The notes: generated from the sequence alone by a model not told the origin. A DNA stretch of 64,000 nt from Apostichopus japonicus (GCF_037975245.1 NC_092562.1:9341001-9405000); one strand, 5' to 3'. Positions 1 through 13,149 are shown, counted from the stretch's first letter. Numbers and translations are program-made.

Positions 1-3000
1 ATTTATGAAACTTAAAGACTTGAGTAAGCTTGAATTAAAGTGATCTCTGTTGGTTGCAGCTGATTGGTCAAAACCACATCTCATAGCATTTTGTATTGAC
101 AGTGAAACAAGTTCTTCACATTGCATCTGGCAACAATCGAGTGAATGATGTCATCTGGGCAAATGAGCTGAAGGCTATCTTATTTTTGTTGTTTTTGTTA
201 ATGTCTTTATAATATTTTGATCATTTATCCATAGAGAAAAAAAAGCAATCCTTCTACAAAAGTGTCGCATTTTGACGGAATTCTGACTACAGGGAACGTT
301 GACAGATAATAAGCAAAGATTCCAAATGTCTCAGGTTTTTCAAAGGTAAATAAAAGAGAAGATTACAATAGTAAGGCTAGTGTAAAGCAGTCTGAAAAAC
401 TTTAAACATGACATGACATCACAGAAAGAACGGGTTTTAATCTTCCTCAAGTAAAGGAAGGTTAAGCCAGTCCAAAATAGGTTACATTGAATCAACTGTT
501 TCTTAAGTTCAGGAAAAGATCATGAGAAGCATTTCTCAACTAACAGTGGAAAACGTTCCTTTGAAATAGAAAATTGAAAAGATCTGTAATGAGAATATCC
601 CTTTAACCACTTCTGTGTGAGTACATCGAGTACATTCTGCATGAGTACATTGCAGTTACCATAGGAACTGTTTTCTCTTACAAAAACAAAACAATTTCAG
701 GAATATTTCACAAATAAGATGCACACAGGGGAGGCAAACAATGATGGGAACCTTTTCCGCATTAAGTACTTAAGATAACTTTCTCTCAAAAATTGCAACC
801 TAATTATGCAAATGATGTCAAAATGATGCCAAAAAGTTTTGTCAAAAGAGTTCCACTATGACTTCCATGACGTAATATAGCAGCTTCTCATCACCTTTGG
901 CTGCCTCTTCCCCCAAAACACACACAAATAAGACTGGTAACTGGTAAGTACTACTAAAATTGAACTAAAACAAGAAAGAAATCAACTCAATCACACCTGA
1001 AATTATCGCGAAGATTTGTTCACCAAATGAAGTTAAATTAGCAAGTAATTTATGATTCATTCACTTGCAACATTTTGTTTGTCATGTATTTATTCTTTTG
1101 TTTGAACTACTCATATTAAAGGAAGTTAAAAATTCATCATTTCTGACCACTCCTTTTTTGTTCTTTTTACAATAAAAAACAAAAAAAATTGACCATAGTC
1201 AAAGAACTGTACTGCTATTGGATTCAAGCCTCCAAATTATCACAACATAATAAAGAATACAAGATAACTGCAAAAAAGATGTTTAAACCTATTTTAGTTA
1301 TAAAATGCCAATTAAGTTTAATTCAATCCTAATACTGGTAAATATTTTGTTATCTCTAGATCGTTTTAAAATTTCAATACTGTGATCTTTACCTCAGTGA
1401 GCATTTTGTTTCTGTTTACGAGCCCAGTGTCCTTCGATGTTTGAAAGTCCCACGACGAATGGCTTAGTAAATATTATACATATCTAAACATAATCCAAGG
1501 ATTGACATGTATTGTTCAAACAAACTTAAAAGAGTCAGAAAAATTATTCTTACTTGAGGGAATGAAGTTGTTTATTTGTTTCTCAGTTGGGTCATATCAA
1601 ATAATTTTGCTTCCAAATAATTGAGGAGTTGTCAACAATGAAATAGGCCAATTTGTTTAATTTTTTATCATTCATTGAATTGTTGCAATTGTACACCGAT
1701 GTAAGGTTTTAGATGTAGAAGTAGGCTGACTTTTTTGTAAGTTGATTACTTGCAAATGGACAGGGACCTCCTTGACACACTTTTCAAGGAGATTATACAG
1801 TGTAATTAGCTTTTATCAAACTTTTATATCTTTTTAATATATCTACTTGTAAGTGATGGATATAAATATCACCCATTGTTTGGTATCTCTTCCAGAAATG
1901 AAGAAACTCTTGTTGGACATATTATACTTCTTCAAAATTTTATTCTGGGAAAATGAAAAGAAGAAACGAGTTTTGTTTTAAGTAGTTACCATGGTTACAG
2001 GGTACATTGAAGTCTGAGATATGAACATGAGAAAGAGATACCTTAAACATTTTCAGTGAGCATGGGAAGCAAATTATCTTTCAGTTTAGAGCGAGCCTTA
2101 TACCTCACTAAGACACACAAGTACAAAATGGATTATAAGAGGTCTATGAATAATTTAGCTTTTAGATCTTGCATGTGTATGAATTTTGCTCGTTATTAAT
2201 ATCGCAAGGTACTATGGTATTGTGTGCAAAAATAAGCTATGCTTCTTATTATTTGTGTAACAAATTGGGGAATCTTCTGTAGCTATTTTTCCACAAATTT
2301 GATGGCCTGTTTATAGCAAATGAACCTCTTGGAAGATATTTATGGCTAGAACAGGAATTCCAACCAGTGGCCTCTGTTGGTGGCAATCGCTACATAGCCA
2401 TTTCTATGCTGGGGGTGCCAGTCAGTAGCTACAGTACTGTAACCAGAGATCTTGTCCAAGTTTCATTCGAAACAACCCAGAATGGAAGGAAGGGAAGGGA
2501 TTTCAAGACAAACTTGCATTTGTTTTTATGTAAATGATACCAGTATCATAGAAGTACAGTAGAATGAATAATTTTAAAATTAACTGGTCTTGTTTTCGCT
2601 CTCTCTCAAGTTTCATAGACGTATCCTTATATAATTTAAATAATGTCTTCACTATTAGGTTAACACTAACTTCTAATTGCAAAACTTTTTGCAGTTAATT
2701 GTTATGGAGTTAATCAACCAATGTCATCTGAAAGGGCATAATTTCGGTTTAAGTTTTCAGCTTTCACTTTTTTTTATATAGTCAAGAAATTTGATTTTAT
2801 GTGTAGAGTTTAAGAAGCATTCATTTGGGATTTGAATGTAGCACGATAACATAAGGAAAGCCTCGGGTTAAATGCATTGTTAAAGAATTGAATGAATTCC
2901 TGATTAATTAACTATTAGTTTGGAATGAAAATTGCTCATAGGGTATCAAAGTTTGAAAAATTGCAATGATTTTGTTTCATGACATGGAATATTTACTAAA

Positions 3001-3084
3001 ATTGTTGGATACTATTTCCACACTTTGTTATAAATTATATCATATTGTCAGCTTCAATGTAACATATATAGGAACAAACCAGTG
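1..3084. other. Intergenic AT-rich DNA, no gene seen
   Basis: No open frame of useful length and no exon with recognisable protein similarity was found on either strand. The stretch is AT-rich with short homopolymers. It lies beyond the 3' end of the minus-strand SLC35A3 gene. Distal untranslated sequence or a neighbour's regulatory DNA cannot be excluded. Confidence 0.5.
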
Positions 3085-3280
3085 AGTTTTCAACCACCTG
3101 TAAAGACTAATTTGAAGTATGAAACGTTGATTTCAACCACCAGTGAGACTACTTTGAAGTATGAAACGTTGATTTCAACCACCAGTGAGAATACTTTGAA
3201 GTATGAGATGGTGATTTCAACCACCAGTGAGAATACTTTGAAGTATGAGATGGTGATTTCAACCAACAGCAAAAATACCT
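3085..3280. repeat. 42-bp minisatellite, about 4.5 copies
   Basis: A unit beginning TTTGAAGTATGA recurs at 3111, 3153, 3195 and 3237, exactly 42 bases apart, with partial copies at both edges. Because 42 is a multiple of three, the frame stays open and repeats a 14-residue unit (LKYEMVISTTSENT on the plus strand). The open frames on both strands are a by-product of this. No splice or start context supports translation. Confidence 0.85.
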
Positions 3281-5297
3281 TTTTAATCTTGGATGACAGT
3301 GCAGTGCTAATGTGCAATGGTTTATATTAGTTCCCTTAATTAATGACCCCAGTGTCAATATTGAATACGCCACAACTAACTAACTCAAGCTAGACCAATA
3401 TTAAAGACAATGTGAAACCAAATGCTAAACATTTGTGTAGAATTTAATCTACACATTCTGTGGCTCTTTTAATATTTCTAAAAGGTAAATGCTTGTATCA
3501 GAATCACCTAAATTTGAATAGAAGTGTTCATCATGTCCATCGTAGTTTAAATTAATACACGCTCTCCAAATCATACGTGCAGTGAAATATGAAAGTCAAA
3601 ATGCTTTGTTGCCAAGCAACTAAACCGTGCTAACTTCCATGAAAGCATAAAAATTTGCCAATTTGGGTGAATTTTTTATGAGAAAGAATAAAACTAAAAT
3701 AAAGAATATAGTTTCCTTGCCTCCATTTTTGCAGTCTTTTAGGAATATTATGAAGCTGAAAAATATTAAAATTGATGAGAAGGAACAAATGTAAGACAGA
3801 AAACTTTGGTCTGATTCTCTGAGCACATCTTAAAGGCAGCTACGGTTACACTTGTAGGATGACATTCCCCCCCTCCATAATAACATATACTGTTGATAGC
3901 TTGTTTCATTAATGTTAGGACAGACACTTTAAAATCTTGGCAGAGTCTGTTTAATTTCAGAATCTGGGTGAGATGAAATACTTCTGTAAACACCATATAC
4001 CTACTTTCCTTTTCTAGTGAATATAGAAGAAATTGGACTATCATCAAAACATAACCAGGTACTTTAAAGGATAATATTGCACTAGGAAAAAAATAAAATA
4101 TGCAGACATAGATGTTTCGCTATCAGGCAAACAGGCAAACACTTGCAATACTTGCCACGACCTATCTTGGGATGACAGTGAAATGAATATTCAATGAATA
4201 TACATAAATTTTTACCCCATTACCACCCAGTTGGGACAACATTTTCTATACTGTAGTGTCATGTCCTGCTTCAGAGCACTCGTATTGTCAGCGCGAGCAG
4301 TATGAATATCGTGTTTGTATGAGATCAAGGTTAGGAACTGTTGGTACTGTCAATACCAGTTCTTCGAAACATGATATTGGAGTACAGTTCAGAGAGGTAT
4401 TAGCATTTGGCAATTGTCCTAACTGGCTGCAATTATACACATCCTCATTGAAAAATATCCATAAGAAAATGTACTTGTTTTACAAAGTATTTTGTTGTTG
4501 TTAAAGTTCATGGGAATCAATTTTCGATTGGATTTAGCCTTACAATTTAGTAAAAATGTGATAAAATGGAGTTAATTTTTTGCTGTTAGAATATCAAAGG
4601 TAACCAGACCAAGCTCAGAAGGCTAGCTGAGCATATTACTATGGTAACCTTAATACACCATATTTACATGTAGCATATATACCATATATACGTTGTAAAT
4701 GTTGTATCATGGCATCTGACATGTCACAATTTATGTTGTTCTGTAATCAGGAAAAAAGAAAAAAGGAGAAGAAGAAGAACAAAGCAGACATTAGTCCAAA
4801 TGTCAACATGACTACATTAATGAAGTATGACTGGCGACTTCTGACCGACTTTGATACAAAGAAAATGGAAAATGAAACTTTTCACAGAAAAGACATCAAA
4901 AACTGAAGATATAAAAACTAATTTAAGCTGACTTGACTTGATTTGGATAAATTAAGTAAAATGATGGAAACCAATATTTTTAATGAACTTCGTGGTCGTT
5001 TATATTTTGTTCATATTTCATAAAAATGACATACTGCCCTCATATTGTGCAGAATGTCATCTTTAATAAAATGACATACTGCCCTCATAATGTGCAGAGT
5101 ATGCTAATCTTTTAAGTGCACAGAGAGATTGTCTCTGCCTTGCCCGGCCTCTAGGGTTTAATAAGTTACTGGTAGACTAGTGTGTAATACTTCAGTGTAC
5201 TTTGGCACATCCTGTGATTGCATTCCTAACTCGCTATTCCATTGTAAATTTGTTATCACACAATCATACATTTTCATGCATGGAGACACACATGGGG
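3281..5297. other. Intergenic, no gene seen; small 46-bp duplication
   Basis: No supported gene. At 5022-5053 and 5067-5098 a block of about 31 bases containing ACATACTGCCCTCAT is repeated in tandem. The open frames here are short and look random. Confidence 0.45.
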
Positions 5298-5303
5298 TTT
5301 ATT
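5298..5303 (-). terminator. Candidate poly(A) signal of SLC35A3
   Basis: AATAAA on the minus strand, about 400 bases beyond the SLC35A3 stop codon, would give a short 3' untranslated region. Other AATAAA-like hexamers exist nearby, so only transcript ends would settle which is used. Confidence 0.3.
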
Positions 5304-5701
5304 AAAAGGTGTATCAAGTATTATGAGACCGTAGGGATCCACAGGGGACCTGTTTCATTGAAACAGATACTTCGGGAGAGGTTGAAGGGCCAACCACGTC
5401 CTGCGACCATGGCTTGAACATGACCCATCATACTCAAGGCTTTGAACTATTGTCACAAAAACTGATTCAAATACCAACTAGTCATTTAATCATTTTAGAA
5501 TCATTTACTTAAAAAACATAAATCCTCCACTTGGTATAATAATCATCAAGGTAATTTTAAAAGACTATAAACTGATGTCTGTAGTTTTTTTGTTCACACA
5601 GTAGAGAAAGAAAAAAAAATGTGATTTTTAGATGGTATAAATTGAGTTATTACAAGCTGATAGTAAAGCAGTGAAATAATAGCGTTACAAATTCTCATCA
5701 C

Positions 5702-5810
5702 TTATACGACTCTAGTACCTTGAGCGGTCGTGGCTGCATCTTTGGCTTTCCATTCATATCCGTATAGGAAAGTCGCAGCCATCACGAAGGCCGCACCCAT
5801 GAAAAAGAAA
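5702..5810 (-). CDS. SLC35A3: SLC35A3 coding exon 7 with stop
   Basis: Codes [20 protein letters not shown] and a short polar cytosolic tail ending GTRVV, then TAA at 5702-5704. The acceptor is TTCCAG. Confidence 0.93.
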
Positions 5811-8800
5811 CTGGAAAAAAAGAAAAAGATAATCCCTCTTACAGAAAATTATGTCATTCCTTTAAAATGTTCTAAATACTTCTACTTCTATTATAAAACT
5901 TTTGAATAGTAAAATATTTTCTGCAATAGACCGTTCTTGTGGCATTTGTTTTAGCGAATGAAATGATAATACGTTTGACTCCAAACCTGTACTTTGAAGA
6001 AGATTGCAACCAACATACTGATATTTTCATCAGAGTGCCATTTAATGACGGGAGAACGTCACTAAGAAATGTCTAATGCCGGTAATCTGACCTAGTTTCG
6101 AATGAGGTGTAACAGAAGTGTTAGACACCACCATCGATCCCAGAAATGCACACACAACTTGCTACCGTCAGTAATTAGACACTAGTGTACAGTCAGTTCA
6201 CACAGCTGCGGTCAATACCCATAACACAGTATACAAACGATACAGCGATGGACATCTCAGGTCCAGCTAAAGATAACAAGGTATCACGTTTCATTACTGT
6301 CTGCATTTTGTAGCGACACGAACAAAACGTCACTTGCAAGCAACGGAAAGTTCACTTTTTCAGATGGCCGCACACTGTTTGGGGCGATTCTTCAATGCCT
6401 TTAATGACGAGAGATCGTCACTAACAAAATTCAAAATCTGGGAAATTATGTTGTTTTCCTTTTTAATGTGTAAGTCATATTCTACCAAAGTGAGGACAAC
6501 TTGCCCCAGACTTTCACTGTTCACTATAAGTTTCTGAGATTTGGCAAGTTTTTCTTTACATTTTTCTATTCCATTTCTGGAAACAGAGAGGCAACTCTAA
6601 AGATCCTTTTGTGCTCTCACTTATATCTGGATAGCAGAGGTATCCACACACTAGAAAATGCTACCAGCCTGCTACAACATGACTGAAAGACATAAAACCC
6701 AGTTGATCACTTTACCTGGTCGGTTGAAAGTCATTGAGGAGATAATAGGAGACAACGGTTGAAAGAATGATGGAGAGGGACGTCGCGAAGCCTTTGAGAA
6801 TATTATCAGCGTATTTGATGACCGCTGCGATGACCAAACCTCCTAGTGCCTTTATTTAAAAAAAAAAAAAAAAAAAAAATCAAGGAAAAGAAAAATTATG
6901 AACAAAAAGATAAAATAGAACTTTAGAAAACTGTTTAGTCCAGCACTGGCTTTATCACTTACTGCTGGAAAAAAAAAATCGAACCGCGGAAAAAAATGAC
7001 AGGGGGATCACAAAAGACTTTGAAAAGAGCAAAATTTCGAAGGAAAGAAAAAAAAGAATATTTGAAAAAAAGGAACATTTTTTTTTTATTTGTGTAGTTA
7101 GAGGGCCTGATGTTTCGATCCTAGCAGGATCTATTTCAGAGGTTAACTGGAATGAAAACAAACTAATTACAAATGAAGAGAGACCAATGGACAGACAACT
7201 TTTAGTTGTCCTAACAACCTAAATAGAACATTTCGTTTTGTTTCGTTTGTTTTGTTTTATTTATTTGCTTTTTCATAACATATATACAACAAAAGTAGCG
7301 AATACAGAGAGTTATGGAATGTGAAAGGAAGTGTATCAAGAAACCCTTGTGAGCTTATCTAGTGATAAATACACTCCCTGTACATAGAGTACACAAATAA
7401 CAAAAAAGAATTGAGAAAAGAACTAAGAAAAAGAGAAGAAAAGAAGAAAGGAAGAAACAGAAAAGAAAGAAAGAAGGAACCACAATCTCAGTATAGGTTG
7501 AAGTAAAATCTCTTTAATTTGTATTTAAAACGAATTTCGGGAAGGTTGTGACCTGATATTAAGAAGCAAAGAATTCCATGTGATGCTTGTACGATGTCGA
7601 AGGCTATATTTTCCTACATTGTTGTGAATGCGATTAGGGCGTAAACTTTGTATGTGTTGTGTGTTATAATTGTGAATCGCATGGTTGTGAACAAGGAAAT
7701 TGTCGAAAGCAGGTGGAACCTGTCCATGAATAGCTCTATAGGCAATTGTGGCTACATATACATTATTAAATCAGGGAGCTTGAGGATGTTAAGATCTTTG
7801 AAAAGTTTACTTGTATGGTCATTGTAATTGGCAAATGAAACGTGTCTAATTGCTGTTTTTCTACCTCGAAACCTCAAAACAAATTTAGAGGTACATTGTT
7901 TATTAAAATCGCTGACATAGAATGAACTTTAAAGTGAGTCACTTACTTGGAGAATAATCACGACCCATGTGAATTTATTATATCCTTGAAAGAAACCGTT
8001 CTCACGGATGGCTGGAGTATCATACCAAAAGGCAGGAACCAATCCAAAGATCATACCAAAAAATGCTGAGAATGTTAAAAGAAAAAGGCATTTTGAAAAG
8101 CGCCATAAAAGTATCAAATTCAGTTGGCATCCAGTGTATGTTGCAAGTACCTTTAACTTGTGACAGATAGGGTTTGTATACTGCTTTGATGGGCTGAAGG
8201 GGGGGGGGAAGGGAAAAGTTTGATCTTACAAATAAATCATATCAAAATGCTAATATGCTACATTGTCAAAGAGATACTCCATATATAGAGTCTAAAACAA
8301 GCAGCGTTAAAGTTATACATTCAAATCAGTCAGTTAGTTTTTAACAAGGTTGGGCTACTTGCTATTAATTAACTAAACGTAGACAATTTCATGTTCATGA
8401 CTACACAGAAAAAGTTTCCCTGGGTTTCCATTACCACCAAAAAAAGGGGGGGTGGAGGGAAAGGGGTAAATACAACATTGAATATTGATGAGAATATGTA
8501 TCCCAGAGATCCACTGTGAAAACTACTTTAGTGTCCAAACCATCGGCCCATCGTACAGGAATTCATAATGCATGAAAAACACTAGGAAGCTTACAAGTTA
8601 CCAAGGCTGACCCATTCCACATCAAATTTTAGTTGAATGGTCCCAACAACTGTTTCTCAGAAACTAACCTCACTTCCTTTAAAACATGCAACATGTGTTA
8701 CCTCCTTTTAATATTCAATAGTGGTTAAGTATCTCGTTGTATCGCCTCTGTTTGCAAATCTTTTTTGATGCAACATTTTCTAATCTAATCATCTCTAAAC

Positions 8801-11800
8801 ATAACAGTGGTTTGCTAAGATGTTGATAAATTTGCATACACTACTCACCTAACTGAATATTTCTTAGCCATATACTCTGCTTGGTGCCTTTCAAGATTCT
8901 TTCAAAATATACTCCCGCAAAGCCACTAGAAAAGCACGCAGACAGGACGGCCATTAGTCCTATGAATTGACCGGACGCTGTCAATTCTTTCTCCTTCGTT
9001 TGGGTGCCGGATGGCATCTGAAATGGAAGATATATATGATGATAGATCAACATAGCCACGCAGGAAAGCCAGCGTGCTTTAATAAAAGTGATTCTGTACC
9101 ACAGTTTGCATGTTGCATTGTGCACTCAAGATTCCTGTCCTCAATATTGGTGCATTCATACCTGAAAGTACCAGAAAGCAATCCACAAGGCTTAGTGATT
9201 CCTTGCCATATTTTTTCTACTCTGACCAATGTCCACACAGGTTTTTGCTCAAAAGTGGATTTTAATTATCTAGAGGAGAAGTTTATCCAAGCTTAACTTT
9301 TGCAGCTATTGTACAGATTTTCAGACATTTTTTCCTTCCTTTATTGACCTGAAGTGATCTTTGACCTTCACATAAAATGATATGGTTTCTGAAATTGTTT
9401 GTATCCAAATTCTTTGATATGAGTACCAAGCACTTCAGAGTTCTTGAGGTTCCGAGTACTAAGTACCAGTGTCTGAGTACAGCAATTTAGAATCTGTGTA
9501 CCGAGTGTCCGAGTACAGGTACAGGTAGTTTCCATCCGAGTACTTTTCATACAAGGTTTTGCTTATGACTGCTCCCAGATGGCGTTTGTTTGTAGCAAAT
9601 GATGTAACAGTTGAATGTGTTGACATTGCTCTGATCTTGCTACTGTCTGCCAAATACAGAATATCTCTTTCAGATATTCAAAATGTGAAGTTTATTCAAA
9701 TGTCACTTTTGGAGTTATTGTTTTTTCTAGGTATTTAGACTTTGGCCTCTGTTGTCTCAAACAACCCTTGACCTCCAGAAGAGGTAGTAGGGTCATTGTA
9801 CTAAGGTGGATCTATGTACAAGATGTAAAGGTCTGACACACATATGTGTACCACACGACATCACGATTGCATAGATTGAAATAAATAATCACAACAGATT
9901 TTAAGAGCACTGTCACTGAAGGACAGTATCAATAGGGAGAGGAATGGAACCCCTTGCACATTTCACGGTGAGGAAAAAGAAATAAATCACCTGAACTAGA
10001 GCGACACCAAACATCAGAAGTACCAAAGAAATCCATTTTGTGCCATTGAGTTGTTTTCCAAGAAGAATGACTGAAAACATTGCAGTTGTGAGAATTTTCA
10101 GCTGGTAGGTGACCTGGTGAGGAGGAAAATCGATACAAATGAAGGACTATGAGTAACTTATGCATGTGCATTGTGGGGGAACAACATGGCAACTGTATTT
10201 CAGTTGGCCAAAAACTCTAGGGAGTGTTAGCTCATTGGTTAAAGCCGGTGCCTTTCAATCATAAGGTCCCGAGTTTGAGTCACTCCAAGATTAACGTATG
10301 TCGTCCAGTTACAGAGTTGTTGGCAATTGACAATTCATAATCATGGACGTTAAAATATGAATCTAAGAGACTGACTTCGATCAGCTTGCGGCTTTGATAA
10401 GCCAATGATGGCTTCTTCGTGAGTTCCTGCTTTCAGGAGGATCTAAAATACATACATAGATACTGTACATACATGGCTCTGGTATGTACTAACAGGCCAT
10501 ACATATAACTGACACACACGAGCAATATTACGCTCACCATAATGTTATGGACTAACCTGGTAGGTGGCAGCATCCAAGTTTGAAAGAGCGAGAAAAAGAA
10601 GATTATTCTGGATGGTATAGAGTCCAGATGGCACAGCCAACTTTAATGTATCCCAAGGTTTCTGGAGAATCTCATTGTTTAGCACAGCCAAGAAGTTTGA
10701 ACAGTTCATACCACCTACAGAGGAGAAGAAACAAACAAACCATCCATTCCCATGATGCACTAGTAGCTCCTATAAACCAAAACATACTGTTTATCTTTTT
10801 TGGGGTGAATTTATTATAATTATTATATGTTAACGTCTAACCATGATAAACATAGTTCATAACTAGGTTGGAGATGGTTACCTAGGGACCAATACAAAAT
10901 GTTTACAAAATTGCTTGAAATGGAAGGATAACCATTTTATACAAAAAATATGTTTTGCAATTTCTTTTCAAAACTCATGGCTTGACAAAAAACGATGGCT
11001 TTTGTCGTCCATGTCCTTCAGCCTTAGCCTTTTCCATTTTTCTTTCACAAACTATGTCACCTTGCAACTCAAAAAAGCACTAACAACTTCACTGGCATGT
11101 TTTAAGTTTTGCCAGTGCCCTCTCTGTTCATTGAATCAAAATATTAAATCATAGATTGGTTCAGTAGCAATTATTATTAGCTCTATAGGCCATAGGATAT
11201 CACAGAAGGAACCCCTAATACCTATTATGGGAACAACTGGGGTATCTCAAACTGTTTTCATCGTTCTTAGAATAACTTGTAGAATTAAAGGGGAATTAAG
11301 TCATTGGCATGTTTGAAAATTTAAGTTTTCTTCGTTGTGCACTTTACAGTACAGTAACTTTCTCACATGTGTGACTGGTGCCCTCTCCTCTCTCCAGCCA
11401 TCCATCCTGCAATTAGCTAACCTTAACGAACCCTTTTCAAAATGACATCAACCCCTATAAACTGCATGGCTATATGTATAAAGATACGCACTGGCCGGCA
11501 AAGAGGGAATTATTTATGCACAAAGAATCATTTTACAGAGTCATGGGCAAGGAAAGTGGTTTCAAGCAAATGGTCGGATCCAGCAATTGTGTCCAATTTA
11601 TACTGAAGACGTTTAGCAATGTTTACTCTTTAGGGAAAATCTACTTGTCACAACGGAGAGAATTGAAAAACAGTATAAGTTAGAGGGCCTGATATTTCGA
11701 CCCTAGCAAGATCTTCAGTACAAAAACTGAGTGGCAGGGATAGTTGTCTTCATTAAATGGCATTGCGGTAGTAATGTATATTTACAGTGTGTTGTTAATG

Positions 11801-12383
11801 TAGCTTTGAAACTATGAGCACTGAGTGAAGATTGGGAGTTTCAATTGGACGCCATAAACTATAGATCAATCAAAAGAAGACTACATATATTGTTAACTGC
11901 TTGAAAGTTGACCAATTTGGCATTGGTAATAAATTTGTAGTTTTCTTTTTTTAGGTAAATTGCATTGTGACAAATATGTAAAAGGGCTACTAAGAATTAC
12001 TCAATGGTGAAAGGGTCATTAGCAATGCCACCAAAACATGAAAACTAAAACAGAAAAAATATATAGTTTATATTCTGTTGATGAAAAGTACTTAATGGGT
12101 TTCTGAAGAGTAATAGTAGAATGAAAACATCAATGACAAATTGATTCATTCCACAAACACATTCAAAATGGTGGACATGTTTTCTACCTTCTCCTCTAAA
12201 CACCAGAATCAAGCAAGCAGTGATCTTGAGAAGTTCTGCCATGACAACAGCAGTAGCACTGATGTATTTTGGTCCCCCATCATCTACTGTCCTACTGTAT
12301 CTCATTGTCAGAACCAATGATGTTGTCTGAAGGATGAGGATCCCCAAGGATACATACTTGAGGTTGAACTGTACTATCTGCAT
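5702..12383 (-). CDS. SLC35A3: UDP-N-acetylglucosamine transporter, SLC35A3 (7 coding exons)
   Basis: A multi-pass nucleotide-sugar transporter of the Golgi membrane that exchanges UDP-GlcNAc for UMP and so supplies N-glycan branching and other lumenal GlcNAc transferases. Joining the exons gives 335 residues (human about 325). Similarity is high along the whole length. Family-typical stretches include [20 protein letters not shown] at the N-terminus, [19 protein letters not shown] in the middle, [26 protein letters not shown] and [19 protein letters not shown]. The C-terminus, [10 protein letters not shown]..., is the usual end of the SLC35A subfamily. All junctions keep frame (phases 1,0,0,1,0,2). 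The start ATG directly follows a splice acceptor, so exon 1 is noncoding. The gene is divergent from ATPAF1. The match separates A3 from A1/A2 clearly; an invertebrate co-orthologue of several A-type members is the only real alternative. Confidence 0.95.
6041..6426. repeat. Dispersed repeat family A, copy 1
   Basis: A roughly 385-bp unit in the last SLC35A3 intron, shared with 27,610-28,322 and 54,051-54,412. Conserved landmarks are TAATCTGACCTAG, TAATTAGACACTA, GATACAGCGATGG, TTCATTACTGTCTGCATTTT and GTCTTCAATGCC. Both ends of this copy carry a small palindrome of the form GACG(N)CGTC. This suggests a nonautonomous mobile element with hairpin-like ends. No protein is encoded. Confidence 0.75.
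6716..6849 (-). CDS. SLC35A3: SLC35A3 coding exon 6
   Basis: Codes [16 protein letters not shown]... to LLNDFQPT, the most conserved part of the family. Its acceptor TAAAG is preceded by an uninterrupted T-tract of more than 20 bases, an extreme polypyrimidine tract. The donor is CCAG|GTAAAG (phase 2). Confidence 0.94.
7240..7915 (-). mobile_element. Non-LTR retroelement 3' fragment (LINE tail)
   Basis: Read on the minus strand with a few frame breaks, the stretch gives pieces such as [41 protein letters not shown] and [11 protein letters not shown]. This is the usual C-terminal pattern downstream of a non-LTR reverse transcriptase (LP..F, H.YNTR, WNSLP, FK..LK). Stops show it is dead. The trailing A/T-rich part at about 7240-7390 resembles 41,761-41,980, another 3' end of the same family. 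Confidence 0.6.
7947..8065 (-). CDS. SLC35A3: SLC35A3 coding exon 5
   Basis: Codes [15 protein letters not shown]... to WVVIILQ. The acceptor is TCTCAG and the donor CCAA|GTAAGT (phase 0). Confidence 0.93.
8849..9017 (-). CDS. SLC35A3: SLC35A3 coding exon 4
   Basis: Codes [16 protein letters not shown] through [11 protein letters not shown], a lumenal loop followed by the conserved [20 protein letters not shown] helix. The acceptor is TTTCAG and the donor TTAG|GTGAGT (phase 1). Confidence 0.94.
9991..10113 (-). CDS. SLC35A3: SLC35A3 coding exon 3
   Basis: Exactly 41 codons starting [15 protein letters not shown] and ending GVALVQ. The acceptor is CACCAG and the donor TCAG|GTGATT. Confidence 0.94.
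10221..10465 (+). mobile_element. tRNA-derived SINE, copy A
   Basis: The head has a pol III A box (TTAGCTCATTGGTTAAAG) and a B-box-like GAGTTTGAGTCACTCC. The tRNA-unrelated body has landmarks ACAGAGTTGTTGGCAATTG and AGAGACTGACTTCG. The tail is a hairpin-like GAGTTCCTGCTTTCAGGAGG followed by ATACATACATA. It sits in SLC35A3 intron 2. The family recurs at 36,932, 52,990 and 40,525. Confidence 0.8.
10557..10714 (-). CDS. SLC35A3: SLC35A3 coding exon 2
   Basis: Codes about residues 66-118, including [20 protein letters not shown] and NLDAATYQ. The acceptor is CTGTAG and the donor CCAG|GTTAGT (phase 0). Confidence 0.94.
12188..12383 (-). CDS. SLC35A3: SLC35A3 coding exon 1
   Basis: Codes residues 1-65 from [10 protein letters not shown] to VFRGEG. 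The acceptor ...CGTGTAG abuts the ATG and the donor is GAAG|GTAGAA (phase 1). It covers the first membrane helices. Confidence 0.93.
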
Positions 12384-13149
12384 CTACACGAGAAAAAAAA
12401 ATAGAAAAAATCTTAAATAATTCTTTTGGTGTTACAGTAAAAGGTCATCCAAACAAGTTACACCAATCTTTGCACTTCATGCATTACATGAAGCTGTGTG
12501 GCATGGTCCTTTGTCACGAAGAGGAAGAGTGTGTGTCTAGTTTAATTCACTCACTGAAAGATGTGATTCTTCATGAGAGCCTCTGGTCTTAAAATCTCAC
12601 CACCGTGGAAGTTATATAGTGATGTTTTCCCAGCTTTTCCAATGGTAGGGACACTAGATCATGTTCTAAAGTTGCATATTTTCTGGTAGATGAAATAATC
12701 CTACAAACTTATTTTCCCAGAGGGGTATATATGATTTTCCTGGGTCAGTTGTCCCCCCACCGCCTCAAACTAATTCCATCTCTCAGGACCTCCACTTCAT
12801 GTCTGCATCTGATGGACAGGAATGTGTCTTAGCATCTGACCAGTTTCTCAACTACTGAGGGAAGTGAAGGAGATGAAGACACCTCACTCATCATCACTGC
12901 AGCTATGGTGAAAAAAGTTGTTTCCAAACCTTTGAAAGAACAGAACCAAACTCCAGTTCCATATTCACAAACCAGATTCCAGAAATAGACTACCAAATCT
13001 GTAGAACACTCTTGTCAACAACACTGCAAAGCAGAAGGCTAGGTCCCTTGATTCAGGCTAATCGAACAAACAATTTCTCTGTCAAATTTTACAAAACATT
13101 CTGTGTCAGACACTGTTTAGGCCTAGTACATGTATGATGTAGATCGACT

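Noticed and set aside
3090-3373. Open frames on the minus strand over the 42-bp repeat
   Set aside because: They arise from the repeat period being a multiple of three and have no start or splice context.
8967-9296. 109-residue plus-strand frame
   Set aside because: Antisense shadow of SLC35A3 exon 4 extended into intron.
9410-9545. GAGTAC-rich stretch as a regulatory array
   Set aside because: Spacing is irregular and copies are degenerate. No evidence beyond a short-word excess.
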